Assembly (NCBI GenBank): GCA_964347975.1
Contig: CAYGAY010000001.1
Location: 434,001-498,000, forward strand
Direction of reading: 5' to 3'
DNA from: Bin87 sp964347975
Lineage (GTDB): Bacteria; Chloroflexota; Dehalococcoidia; Lucifugimonadales; UBA3495
Length of the DNA stretch: 64,000 nt
The translations under genes and the position numbers were made by a program. The notes beneath the pieces were generated by a model. The model saw nothing but the letters and a program-made list of their open reading frames with translations. It did not search any database and was not told the origin of the DNA. This document shows positions 17,089 to 24,769 of the stretch, one piece after another (position 1 is the stretch's first letter; every line of letters starts with the position of its first letter).

Positions 17089-17181
17089 CGGAATGCCAAT
17101 TTCCCTCGCTAATACTGCCCTTGCCACTCTGCCGTTCATGCGCTAACCTTGTCGGCGCACCAGAGGGGAGGAGATGGCATT

Positions 17182-18177
17182 TTGACTACCGCCGCCGCTA
17201 CAAATCCCATATTGGAGGTAAAAGACCTCCAGACGTACTTTTTCACCCGTACCGGAACCGTCAAGGCCGTGGACGGCGTAAGCTTTGAGCTGTATCCAGG
17301 CGAGACTCTCGGAGTCGTGGGCGAATCCGGTTCGGGCAAGAGCATGACGGCGCTGTCCATCATGGGTTTGGTGCCGGGCCCGGCGGGAAGGACTGTGGGC
17401 GGCCAAATCCTGTACAACGGCGAAGATCTGTTGCAGAAATCCGCTGCCGAAATGAGAGCGATACGCGGCAAGGAAATCTGCATGATCCTGCAGGATCCGA
17501 TGACATCGTTGAATCCGGTGTACACCGTCGGCAATCAGGTAATTGAGACGCTGCGGCAGAGTGACGAAAGCCGCAGTTCCAGCCTGCGCGCTCGCGCGAT
17601 TGAGTTGCTGGAAAAGGTGAAAATTCCGGCGGCTGATTCGCGTTTCTCCAACTTCCCTCACCAGATGTCCGGCGGGATGCGCCAACGGGTTGTGGGAGCC
17701 ATCGCAGTAGCGGGAGCGCCCAACGTTCTGATCGCCGACGAGGCCACCACGTCACTGGACGCCACCATCCAATATCAATACCTGGCCTTGCTCAAAGAGT
17801 TGCAGGAAGAAACGGGCATGGCCATCATCTTCATTACGCACGACTTTGGCATCGTCGCCAAAATGTGCGACCGGGTCGCGGTAATGTACGCCGGGCGCAT
17901 GGCCGAAATTGCGGACGTGCGGGAGTTGTTCAACAATCCCCAACACCCCTACACCGAAGCCCTGATGCGCTCAGTGCCCAACGTGGACGAGGATGTGGAT
18001 TTCCTGTACTCCATAGAAGGACAACCGCCGGCTTTGGACGATTTGCCGCCGGGTTGCACTTTCGCAGACCGTTGCCCTTACGTCTTCGAGCGGTGTCGGG
18101 ACGAGTTCCCCCCGGTCGTCGAGGTGGGATCGAGGCACATGGCGACCTGCTGGCGCCTGACTGAGGAGGCCCGCTGA
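17182..18177 (+). CDS. oppD: Oligopeptide/dipeptide ABC transporter ATPase (OppD type)
   Basis: A 331-residue ATP-binding subunit. Walker A GESGSGKSMTALS, Q-loop QDPMTSLNPVYTVG, signature QMSGGMRQRVVGAIAVAG, Walker B VLIADEATTSLD and the H-loop FITHDFGIVAKMCD are intact. The C-terminal oligopeptide domain has PYTEALMRSVP and PGCTFADRCPYVFERC, the Cys-rich cluster of this family. I choose TTG 17182 because GGGGAGGAG lies 8 nt upstream. ATGA-type overlap with oppF. No OppA, B or C gene lies in the window, so the permease is elsewhere. Confidence 0.93.
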   Translation: MTTAAATNPILEVKDLQTYFFTRTGTVKAVDGVSFELYPGETLGVVGESGSGKSMTALSIMGLVPGPAGRTVGGQILYNGEDLLQKSAAEMRAIRGKEICMILQDPMTSLNPVYTVGNQVIETLRQSDESRSSSLRARAIELLEKVKIPAADSRFSNFPHQMSGGMRQRVVGAIAVAGAPNVLIADEATTSLDATIQYQYLALLKELQEETGMAIIFITHDFGIVAKMCDRVAVMYAGRMAEIADVRELFNNPQHPYTEALMRSVPNVDEDVDFLYSIEGQPPALDDLPPGCTFADRCPYVFERCRDEFPPVVEVGSRHMATCWRLTEEAR

Positions 18178-19190
18178 TGACCCAGGCAGCAACCCGACCC
18201 GACACCGACGGTGCTGCCAACAGCGCCGACGGCATTATCGAGCTGGAAAATATCCGCAAGTATTTCCCGATCACCAAGGGCGTCATCATGCGCCGCGCCA
18301 TGGGTCAAGTGAAAGCGGTGGACGGAGTTTCCTTCCGCATACGAGAGGGTGAGACGTACAGTCTGGTTGGCGAGTCCGGTTGCGGAAAAACCACGACGGC
18401 GCGTATGGTGCTACAGGTAGAAACGCCGACCGAAGGCGTGATGAAGTTCAACGGCAAGGATACCCGGCAGTTCACCAGCGCAGACCGTCGGGAGTATCGA
18501 GCTTCGGTGCAGGCGGTATTCCAGGACCCTTGGAGCTCGCTGAACCCCAGGATGCGCGTCGGTTCCATCATCATGGAACCGCTGCTGACCAACCAGCCGA
18601 TGGGCAAGCACGAAGCCCAAGAGCAACTGGAAACGCTGTTGCGCGACGTGGGTCTGCGCCAGGCCCAGGGGGATTACTTCCCGCACGAGTTCAGCGGCGG
18701 ACAACGCCAACGGATCGCCATTGCCCGGGCATTGTCCCTGCGCCCCAAGCTCATTGTGCTGGATGAGCCCGTGTCGGCGTTGGACGTGTCCATCCGCGCC
18801 CAGATTATGAACCTTCTCCGGGAGTTGCAGGACCAATATGGCGTCAGCTATCTTCTCATCGCGCACAACCTGGCGACGGTTCGTTATATGAGTCACCAGG
18901 TGGGCGTGATGTACCTCGGTCGAATGGTGGAGGAAGCGCCAACGCGGGAACTGTTCGCCAACCCGAGTCACCCCTACACGAAGGCATTGATCGCCGCTTC
19001 ATTGCCCTCGCATCCTGACATTGAGCGGGAGGAAATGGTGATTTCCGGTGAAGTGCCCTCGCCGCTAAACCCACCCAGCGGGTGCCATTTCCACCCGCGT
19101 TGCCCCGTGGCGATGGATCAATGCTCGACAATCGACCCGGAGACGAGGCAATTGTCCCCGGTTCACCAGGTAGCCTGCCACTTGTACTGA
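18177..19190 (+). CDS. oppF: Oligopeptide/dipeptide ABC transporter ATPase (OppF type)
   Basis: A 337-residue partner ATPase. Walker A GESGCGKTTTARMVL, Q-loop QDPWSSLNPRMRVG, signature FSGGQRQRIAIARAL, Walker B LIVLDEPVSALDVS, H-loop LLIAHNLATVRYMS, and a C-terminal PSGCHFHPRCPVAMDQC cluster. It would pair with OppD to power peptide uptake. The KYFPITKG start after the acidic N-terminus is typical of OppF/DppF. Translationally coupled to oppD (1-bp overlap). Confidence 0.93.
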   Translation: MTQAATRPDTDGAANSADGIIELENIRKYFPITKGVIMRRAMGQVKAVDGVSFRIREGETYSLVGESGCGKTTTARMVLQVETPTEGVMKFNGKDTRQFTSADRREYRASVQAVFQDPWSSLNPRMRVGSIIMEPLLTNQPMGKHEAQEQLETLLRDVGLRQAQGDYFPHEFSGGQRQRIAIARALSLRPKLIVLDEPVSALDVSIRAQIMNLLRELQDQYGVSYLLIAHNLATVRYMSHQVGVMYLGRMVEEAPTRELFANPSHPYTKALIAASLPSHPDIEREEMVISGEVPSPLNPPSGCHFHPRCPVAMDQCSTIDPETRQLSPVHQVACHLY

Positions 19191-19192
19191 AC

Positions 19193-19220
19193 AAAAAGCC
19201 CGGCAAGCGGCTTGCCGGGC
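19193..19220 (-). terminator. Rho-independent terminator
   Basis: A perfect 10-bp stem GCCCGGCAAG / CTTGCCGGGC with a 3-nt loop (19198-19220). On the minus strand it is followed by five T residues (19193-19197), so it terminates the minus-strand gene at 19251; it may also slow oppF transcription from the other side. Confidence 0.8.
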
Positions 19221-19250
19221 GCATTGGATGGACGAAAGCCGGGCCGGGGT

Positions 19251-19583
19251 TCAGCCGGCGACGGCAAGGGGTACCGGCTTCTCTTTCTTGCCGGCCATTA
19301 TCTCGCGGTATTCGACAACCGACAGGTGGGAACCGTTGAAATAGTTGCCGTGGGTGACCCGGATGGCTTCTTCTGATTCTGCGATCAGCAGGACGTACTC
19401 CATGCGGAGCGGTACGCCCGTCTTGACGAAACGCTGGAGATCGTCAGCCTGGCTCTCTTCCAAACGTCGCAGTTCGCGCCACGCCTTATCGCGTTGTTCC
19501 GGCTCAGCGTACTCAGTCAATTTGCGGAGCTCATGCTTATGCCGGTCATATTCGACCAGGAACCACTTTAATTTCCTATCCAT
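19251..19583 (-). CDS. Hypothetical charged protein
   Basis: A 110-residue protein starting MDRKLKWFLVEYDRHKHELRK, very rich in charged residues with likely helices (EQRDKAWRELRRLEESQADDLQRF), then a beta-like C-terminal part (MEYVLLIAESEEAIRVTHG). I start at ATG 19583 because AAGGA lies 7-8 nt upstream; the longer reading has no support. Its own terminator follows. I do not recognise the family. Confidence 0.55.
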   Translation of the reverse strand: MDRKLKWFLVEYDRHKHELRKLTEYAEPEQRDKAWRELRRLEESQADDLQRFVKTGVPLRMEYVLLIAESEEAIRVTHGNYFNGSHLSVVEYREIMAGKKEKPVPLAVAG

Positions 19584-19641
19584 AGCTGTATCCTTGGGGG
19601 AATGCCACGCCGTTCCATACCATTGTACAGTACTCAAACGG

Positions 19642-19688
19642 CCTGTGAGGTCAGCGCATCCGGCCAATCAGCCGCTCGACCTCACAGG
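19642..19688. repeat. Inverted repeat between two minus-strand genes
   Basis: Perfect 11-bp arms CCTGTGAGGTC (19642-19652) and GACCTCACAGG (19678-19688), with an inner AGCG/CGCT pair inside a 25-nt loop. No T-run follows on either strand, so it is not a standard terminator; it could be a transcript-processing hairpin or an operator. It lies just downstream of the truncated RelA/SpoT fragment. Confidence 0.55.
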
Positions 19689-19720
19689 CTAAACCCGGCG
19701 GCGGCGTTTCACCGGCTTGG

Positions 19721-19990
19721 TCATAAGACCAGTAGGCCGCAGACAATGCGAGACAGCCGGATGTGGGAAGCGCGCTCCAGTTTGGCAATCACTGATTCTG
19801 GGCGTTTCAGTCGGCCGCCATCAGGGTGTCCGATACCCAGCCGCCCCGTATCGTACATGCCGAGGAGTTGAGCGTTAAGGAAAGAATCGCGGTACTCAGC
19901 AAGCAATGCCCGGTCTTCCGCCGTTGCGGATTCCCGCAGCCGTTCCCCCAATCGGTCAATCTGTCGCCGAGAAGGCCCCGGCGCGGCCAT
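19721..19990 (-). pseudogene. Truncated RelA/SpoT-like alarmone synthetase fragment
   Basis: 89 codons that resemble only the N-terminal part of small RelA/SpoT-type (p)ppGpp synthetases: PSRRQIDRLGERLRE, LLAEYRDSFLNAQ, RLKRPESVIAKLERA and HIRLSRIV. In intact proteins the last segment continues into the DIAGCR strand and the catalytic domain; here it reads CGLLVL and stops. None of the three minus-strand frames continues the domain downstream. So the synthetase site is missing, either a decayed gene or a short domain kept for another use. It lies 5 nt after the MoaD-like gene. Recognition is by eye and moderate. Confidence 0.5.
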
Positions 19991-19995
19991 CGGCG

Positions 19996-20274
19996 TTAGC
20001 CGCCGCCGGCTACGGCCGGCACGATGCTGACCTCATCACCCGACTTGATGGCGGTGCGCAGGCCCTGGTCAAAGCGGATGTCTTCGCCGTTGACGTAAAT
20101 ATTGACGAAGTAGCGCAGTTCGCCCTCTTCGTCCAGCAGACGCTCCTTGAAGCCTGGATAGTCGCCCTCCAGCCGGTCAATCATCTGGGACAGGTCGGCC
20201 ACTTCCAGCTCGACCTTATCGGCTCCGCCGGTCATGCGTCGCAGCGGTGTGGGGATGCGTACCGTAACGCCCAT
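19996..20274 (-). CDS. MoaD/ThiS-family sulfur-carrier protein
   Basis: A 92-residue beta-grasp ubiquitin-like protein: VTVRIPTPLRRMTGG, then LSQMIDRLEGDYPGFKERLLDEEGELRYFVNIYVNGEDIRF, then SGDEVSIVPAVAGGG. Family members carry sulfur as a C-terminal Gly-Gly thiocarboxylate. Here the tail has three glycines, so a Gly-Gly end is present without processing. It sits third in a thrC-NIL-moaD operon, not beside molybdopterin genes, which favours amino-acid sulfur transfer (as in CysO or HcyS systems) over molybdopterin synthesis; that is inference. Confidence 0.88.
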   Translation of the reverse strand: MGVTVRIPTPLRRMTGGADKVELEVADLSQMIDRLEGDYPGFKERLLDEEGELRYFVNIYVNGEDIRFDQGLRTAIKSGDEVSIVPAVAGGG

Positions 20275-20295
20275 GGGGGAACTCCTCTTTAACCT

Positions 20296-20334
20296 GCGAG
20301 ATTGCCACGCTCGCTGCGCTCGCTCGCAATGACA
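20296..20334. repeat. GTCATTGCGAG-type palindromic repeat
   Basis: GCGAGATTGCCACG, then CTCGCTGCGCTCGC, then TCGCAATGACAG. On the minus strand this reads as the widespread GTCATTGCGAGCG...TGGCAATCTCG repeat. It is the minimal version of the core found inside MITE copies A, B and D, and it lies in the 82-nt gap between the NIL-domain and MoaD-like genes. Confidence 0.65.
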
Positions 20335-20356
20335 GTAAGTTTTTTAGATGCCGGCG

Positions 20357-20599
20357 TTAGCCCTCAATAACGTCGCCAGCGATGGGGTCCACGCGCACGC
20401 CGGTTGAACCGACCCAAGCTAAGCCGCGCCGTATTTCGTCTTCGGAACCGTCGAGTTCCAGCACCACCCAACCGACGTCGGCGCGCACGTCGGCGCGGCG
20501 GATGTTGGTGACCACGTCGAAATCGCGGCCCAATCGATAAATTATCGGTTCCTTCACCAAGTCTGATGAAAAAGTGAACCGCACTCGTTGCTTAGCCAT
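20357..20599 (-). CDS. NIL-domain protein
   Basis: An 80-residue stand-alone NIL domain: RVRFTFSSDLVKEPIIYRLGRDFDVVTNIRRADVRADVGWVVLELDGSEDEIRRGLAWVGSTGVRVDPI. NIL domains occur at the C-terminus of methionine ABC ATPases (MetN), where they bind methionine, and with sulfur-transfer proteins. It lies 6 nt after the threonine synthase-like gene and before the MoaD-like gene, so it may bind a sulfur amino acid or act in sulfur transfer. Confidence 0.88.
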   Translation of the reverse strand: MAKQRVRFTFSSDLVKEPIIYRLGRDFDVVTNIRRADVRADVGWVVLELDGSEDEIRRGLAWVGSTGVRVDPIAGDVIEG

Positions 20600-20605
20600 G
20601 TTTTC

Positions 20606-21895
20606 TTAAGCGCGGGCGGCCAAACGGTTTTCCAACGCGGCCTCGAAGGAGCCCATCATCGGCTTCACCAACAGGGGGTTGACCACTTCCTCCACGGCTT
20701 CCTGCGTCTTGAGACCGTTACCCGTAATGTAGGCCACAGCGAGTTCGTCGGCGCCGATAGCGCCAGTTTCCGCCAGGTATTTCAGCGTGGAGACCGTCAC
20801 GCCGCCGGCGGTCTCGGTGAAGATCCCTTCCGTTTCGGCCAAAAGTTTGATGCCTTCGACCACCTGATTCTCCGGCACGGCATAGCCGCTGCCCTCAGAC
20901 TCCCGGATCACCCGGAGAGCGTAGATCCCATCTGCGGGATTACCGATGGCGAGAGATTTGGCGATGCTGTCGGGGCGAACCGGCCTGATCTGGTTCTGGT
21001 GATTCTCCCATGCGGTTACGATGGGACAACAACCGGCGGCCTGGGCCATGTGCATCCGTGTGGTGACCGCGGGATGATGCACAGTGTTCTGGTCGGCGCC
21101 GAAGGGGATGGGGTCAACGTCGTCCAGCAGCCCGAGACACGCCAATTCGTTAAACCCTTTCCAAATCTTGGTGAACATGGCCCCAGACGCGGAGGGAATA
21201 ACCACGTGATCAGGAACCCGCCAGCCCAGTTGCTCGGCAACCTCGTAGCCCAGGGTCTTGCTGCCCTCGGCGTAGTAGGGCCTCATGTTGATGTTGACGA
21301 AGGCCCAATGGTAGTTGTCGCTGACCTCACTGCACAGGCGGTTGACCTCGTCGTAGGTGCCTTCCACCGCGACCAGGGTTGGATTGTACACCGCCGCGCC
21401 GATAACCTTGCCCCGCTCCAAGTCAGCGGGAATGAACACCACTGCGTCGATGCCGGCCCGGGCGGCGTGAGCGGCCACGCTGCACGCCAAATTGCCGGTG
21501 CTGGCGCACGCCAACGTGTCGTAGCCAAACTCGACCGCTTTGGTGGCGGCCACCGATACCACGCGGTCTTTGAACGAGAAAGACGGATTTACGCTGTCGT
21601 TTTTTATGTACAGGTTGTTCAAGCCAAGGCGTTTGCCCAGGTTTTTGGCCTTGAGCAGCGGGGTGTAGCCGGCCATGATGTCCACCGGATCATCTGCGTT
21701 GGCCGGCAACAAATCCTGGTAACGCCAGATGCTCGGGGGGCCGTCGGCGATACGCTGACGGTCGATGACCTCCGAGATGGTCACGTAGTCGTAAATGACT
21801 TCCAGGGGGCCGAAACAGAAGTCGCAGACATTCAGGGGTTCGCCCGGGTATTCCCGGCCGCATTCCCGGCACTTCAATCCTTTGACAAACGCCAC
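20606..21895 (-). CDS. thrC: Threonine synthase-like PLP enzyme
   Basis: A 429-residue fold-type II PLP enzyme. An N-terminal zinc ribbon (KCRECGREYPGEPLNVCDFC) precedes the catalytic domain: GYTPLLKAKNLGKRLGLNNLYIKND, the PLP lysine in PSFSFKDRVV, CASTGNLACSVAAHAARAG and VVIPSASGAMFTKIWKG. GTG start at 21893-21895 with ACGGAGGTA upstream. Best match is threonine synthase (O-phosphohomoserine to threonine). Its fixed neighbours, a NIL protein and a sulfur carrier, raise the alternative that it makes cysteine or homocysteine from a thiocarboxylate donor. Confidence 0.85.
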   Translation of the reverse strand: MAFVKGLKCRECGREYPGEPLNVCDFCFGPLEVIYDYVTISEVIDRQRIADGPPSIWRYQDLLPANADDPVDIMAGYTPLLKAKNLGKRLGLNNLYIKNDSVNPSFSFKDRVVSVAATKAVEFGYDTLACASTGNLACSVAAHAARAGIDAVVFIPADLERGKVIGAAVYNPTLVAVEGTYDEVNRLCSEVSDNYHWAFVNINMRPYYAEGSKTLGYEVAEQLGWRVPDHVVIPSASGAMFTKIWKGFNELACLGLLDDVDPIPFGADQNTVHHPAVTTRMHMAQAAGCCPIVTAWENHQNQIRPVRPDSIAKSLAIGNPADGIYALRVIRESEGSGYAVPENQVVEGIKLLAETEGIFTETAGGVTVSTLKYLAETGAIGADELAVAYITGNGLKTQEAVEEVVNPLLVKPMMGSFEAALENRLAARA

Positions 21896-22016
21896 CGGAA
21901 AATACCTCCGTTGGTGTGGTTTGATGGCTCGCTACCGGACCACAGCGTTAGGCTCTGATCAGCAACGGGGGTTACTATTGTGCCAGAGGCCGGCGGCGCT
22001 GACAACCGAAGCAGAG

Positions 22017-22249
22017 TCAGTCCTCATATGCTATCCGCCCGTTTTCCCTTGCCCAACGGATGGAAAAGCCGACATGGGAAATTGCGTTTCTGCTTCTGTC
22101 CAGCTGGTGTTCGGCTTCGACAAGCACCGTATCCGGTTCCAGTTCGTAGATAACCTTGGTTGGAGCAAATTGCTGATGCCAATGGATTGCGCCAGTTCGG
22201 CCGCCTTCAAAACCAGCTGGATGATTTGACGATGAACCGTCCGGGACAT
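22017..22249 (-). pseudogene. Frameshifted fragment downstream of the methyltransferase
   Basis: Starts at ATG 22249, 1 nt after the methyltransferase stop. The first frame begins MSRTVHRQIIQLVLKAAELA and continues QSIGISNLLQP, loosely like the N-terminus of some type II restriction enzymes, then drifts into low-quality sequence and stops at 22031. Another minus-strand frame picks up with YELEPDTVLVEAEHQLDRSR and SHVGFSIRWAREN and stops at 22017. So an indel or internal deletion probably split one gene. Identity as a restriction endonuclease is inference from the start and the position. Confidence 0.45.
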
Positions 22250-22250
22250 A

Positions 22251-23048
22251 TCACAATAGCTGTCCGGCTAACTCGCCCTCCACGGCCGTCAACCTGGCGT
22301 TCGCGGCATCGACAAAAGCTTTGTCCTGCTCAATCCCGATGAAGCGCCGACCCAGCCGCCGGCACACTACGGGGCAAGTGCCAACACCTGCAAAGGGGTC
22401 CAGCACCAGGTCGTTTTCCACTGAGCTTGCTTTTACCAGCCGTTCAATCAGTTTCTCAGGCTTTTGAATGGTATTCAGGGCATTGCGGCTAACCAACTCT
22501 TTTGACTTGTAGGTCAACTGCTTTATGTCGCCCCAAACGTCGCCGGGGTTTTTGCCTTTCGCGTTGAATTTGGTCTTGCCGAACTTCCCGTTCGCCACGG
22601 ACGGGACGCGCTCACAACGCAAACGATGCTCTAACTCGACAAGTTGTGCAACCCGTATCGCGTCCATATCGAACGTCCGTGGTCGGTTACCCTTGATGAA
22701 GTAACAGATTGTATCGTAGTTGTTCGTATAGCTGATTTTGCCCTGGCCGAGACGGCTGGGCTGGAACCACACGATTCTGGAACGTAGGGTAAGGTAAGGT
22801 CGGTAGTCGATGAAATCGATGCAGTCCGGCTTGCCAAAGAGGTACAAAGCTCCACCGTCCTTCAGCTTGGCAGAGAAAATGCGAATCAGTTCCAGATTGA
22901 ACTCCTGGATGTTGCCGACCCTGTCCCAATCGTTGGGCGTCATTCCATAAGGACCGTCGCAGATCACGAGGTCTATGCTGCCGTCGTCCACGCGCGGGAG
23001 CAGGTCAAAAGCGTCTCCGTGGTAGATACTGTCAACGTCAAGCGCCAC
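22251..23048 (-). CDS. DNA (adenine/cytosine-N) methyltransferase
   Basis: A 265-residue site-specific amino-methyltransferase. The catalytic motif is LVICDGPYGM (DPPY class, here DGPY) near residue 30 and the SAM-binding motif LDPFAGVGTCPVV is near the C-terminus, the beta-class order with the target-recognition region between. GGKNPGDVWGDI-like sequence (KGKNPGDVWGDIKQL) and IQKPEKLIERLVKASS are typical. GTG 23048 is preferred because GGAGGAG lies 10 nt upstream; TTG 23057 is too close to it. No intact restriction enzyme is adjacent, only a broken fragment. Confidence 0.88.
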   Translation of the reverse strand: MALDVDSIYHGDAFDLLPRVDDGSIDLVICDGPYGMTPNDWDRVGNIQEFNLELIRIFSAKLKDGGALYLFGKPDCIDFIDYRPYLTLRSRIVWFQPSRLGQGKISYTNNYDTICYFIKGNRPRTFDMDAIRVAQLVELEHRLRCERVPSVANGKFGKTKFNAKGKNPGDVWGDIKQLTYKSKELVSRNALNTIQKPEKLIERLVKASSVENDLVLDPFAGVGTCPVVCRRLGRRFIGIEQDKAFVDAANARLTAVEGELAGQLL

Positions 23049-23099
23049 TGCGACCAAGCTCCTCCGCGTTGACCCCGAATGAGCCGAGAGCAGCCCTGG

Positions 23100-23588
23100 C
23101 TACTCGTGGGCTGGGTGATACCAGTGACTGTCGTAGAACATCAAAGGATTGGCGTCGTCCCCGCTCTGCTTCATCTGCTTGACCTCTCCCACATAGATGG
23201 TGTGATCGCCGTACACGTGGGAACCTACGATATCGCAGTTGAAAAAGACCATGGAGCCATCGAGTTCGGGAACGTCGTGTTCGCCCATGGTGTAAGAATA
23301 CTCCGGGTTGCCTACCCGTTGCTCCGGCCGCCGGGCGAAGTACATCCCCAATTCTTCCTGCTCTTCACGCAGGACGTTCACGCCGATCCGCTTCTGCTCC
23401 TCCACGTACCCGTAGGTGATGGTATTGTGGGCGACGCATACCAGAAGTGTGGGCGGGTCCAGGCAGACCGACGTAAAAGCGTTGGCCGTCATCGCGTGGG
23501 GATTTCCCGACGGATCCAACGTGGTAATTACCGTAACGCCAGTTGCGAACTTAGCCATGGCATGACGAAAATCATCTGAACTGACCAC
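23100..23588 (-). CDS. Flavin reductase-family (FMN-binding split barrel) protein
   Basis: A 162-residue FMN-binding split-barrel protein of the flavin reductase (HpaC/DIM6) group, supplying reduced flavin to a monooxygenase. Signatures are FRHAMAKFATGVTVITT, HAMTANAFTSVCLDPPTLLVCV, RIGVNVLREEQEEL, DGSMVFFNCDIVGSHVYGDHTIYVGEVKQM and PLMFYDSHWY. GTG 23588 (VSSDDFRHAM) is the likely start; the longer reading overlaps the BtuF-like gene upstream. No oxygenase partner is adjacent. Confidence 0.88.
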   Translation of the reverse strand: MVSSDDFRHAMAKFATGVTVITTLDPSGNPHAMTANAFTSVCLDPPTLLVCVAHNTITYGYVEEQKRIGVNVLREEQEELGMYFARRPEQRVGNPEYSYTMGEHDVPELDGSMVFFNCDIVGSHVYGDHTIYVGEVKQMKQSGDDANPLMFYDSHWYHPAHE

Positions 23589-23619
23589 TGCGCGCTTACC
23601 CCCGAAAAGTTGGTGATGA

Positions 23620-24672
23620 TTATACCCGGCCAGTATCACTAATGCCAACCGTGGCCGGTATAAGGGCGGATCCGTTGGCGCGCCACTCCATTTCGGACAG
23701 TGACCAAGGTACGAAGGCGTCGCCGATATGTTCCGGCGCCACACTCTCCGCGACGGCGGGATCCAGCTTGAGCACGGCCCCGTCGGGGATATGTCCTGAG
23801 AAAAGGTCGGGATGAGTAAGTTGAGCCAACAGTTCCAGCCCGCTCACGACCCGGGGACCCGGCCGGCTAAGCGTGCTGTGATCGATGAGATATACTTCCC
23901 CGGCGCGGACCGCCGGCAGGTCCTCCCATCCTGGTTGTGACACTAACCACGGGATTTCCCGGACGCTGCGAGCCAGGTCGGACGAGCACAAGTCGATAAA
24001 GAGCTTCCCCGGTTGCGCCGCAACCACTTCACTCCACTGGATACGCTCCGCCGGACATCCGGGGATGAATCGCTCCGGCAGGATTCCCCCTGCTCTAGTC
24101 ATCAGGTCGGTGACCCAGTGGCCCCCGATTACAAGTGGGTTCACCCCTTCCAGGGAGAAGACAAATGGTCGGGACTGGGATTGCTGGACTTTGCGTTCCA
24201 CAGCGTCGACGCGTTCGCGCAAATGGGATGCCAGCGCGAGGGCTCGCCCGGACACTCCGCAAGCTTCACCGACTTCAAGGAAACTATCCAGGATTTCGTC
24301 CAGGGTGCGAGGGTTCAAGGTCAAGACTCGAGGCGGGTCCGGTATCGGGTCCACCGCCTTGTGGACGGTCCCGGCGTCAACTTCGCAGAAATAACACAGG
24401 TCCTGGGTAAGGACCAGGTCGGGCGTCGCCTGGTTGAGCCATTCAACATCCAGGTCATAGGGGCTTTCGCCGGCCGAGAGGATGCGGCGCATCTCCGCCT
24501 CTACTTCCTCACTGGACATCACCGAGGGGTCGATACGGCTCCGGCAAACGATCCGAATATTCTTTGCGGCCGGAGGATAATCACAAAGGTCAGTTACTCC
24601 GATGATCCGTTCGCCCAGCCCTAAGGCAAACAGTATCTCGGTTCCGCTGGGGAGGAGCGAACAAATGCGCAC
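23620..24672 (-). CDS. BtuF-like cobalamin/metal-chelate-binding protein
   Basis: A 350-residue helical-backbone metal receptor of the BtuF/FhuD superfamily: RICSLLPSGTEILFALGLGERIIGVTDLCDYP, then PDLVLTQDLCYFCEV, GVNPLVIGGHWVTDLMTRAGG and PGWEDLPAVRAGEVYLIDHS. No signal peptide is evident from the chosen GTG start (24672), so it may be cytosolic or the start may be wrong; TTG 24684 is nearby. A Cys/His-bearing DLCYFCEV segment is characteristic of the cobalamin-binding subgroup. It fits the cobalamin salvage genes at 3-6 kb, but no BtuCD permease is in the window. Confidence 0.78.
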   Translation of the reverse strand: MRICSLLPSGTEILFALGLGERIIGVTDLCDYPPAAKNIRIVCRSRIDPSVMSSEEVEAEMRRILSAGESPYDLDVEWLNQATPDLVLTQDLCYFCEVDAGTVHKAVDPIPDPPRVLTLNPRTLDEILDSFLEVGEACGVSGRALALASHLRERVDAVERKVQQSQSRPFVFSLEGVNPLVIGGHWVTDLMTRAGGILPERFIPGCPAERIQWSEVVAAQPGKLFIDLCSSDLARSVREIPWLVSQPGWEDLPAVRAGEVYLIDHSTLSRPGPRVVSGLELLAQLTHPDLFSGHIPDGAVLKLDPAVAESVAPEHIGDAFVPWSLSEMEWRANGSALIPATVGISDTGRV

Positions 24673-24769
24673 TGCGGTTTCCAATGCCGTTAGATTGATA
24701 GTCCGGCCGGCGCATTGTAGCATATACGGAGATAACGATTTGGACACGTCGATTTCGAACCGGGCCGCC

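Noticed and set aside
16743..17181. HicA toxin partner for the HicB-like protein
   Set aside because: Neither side of the gene encodes a HicA-like double-stranded RNA-binding fold.
20588..21958. Long open frame on the + strand opposite the threonine synthase gene
   Set aside because: Mirror of the real gene: no ribosome site, composition of an antisense frame, while the minus strand carries a full PLP-enzyme sequence.
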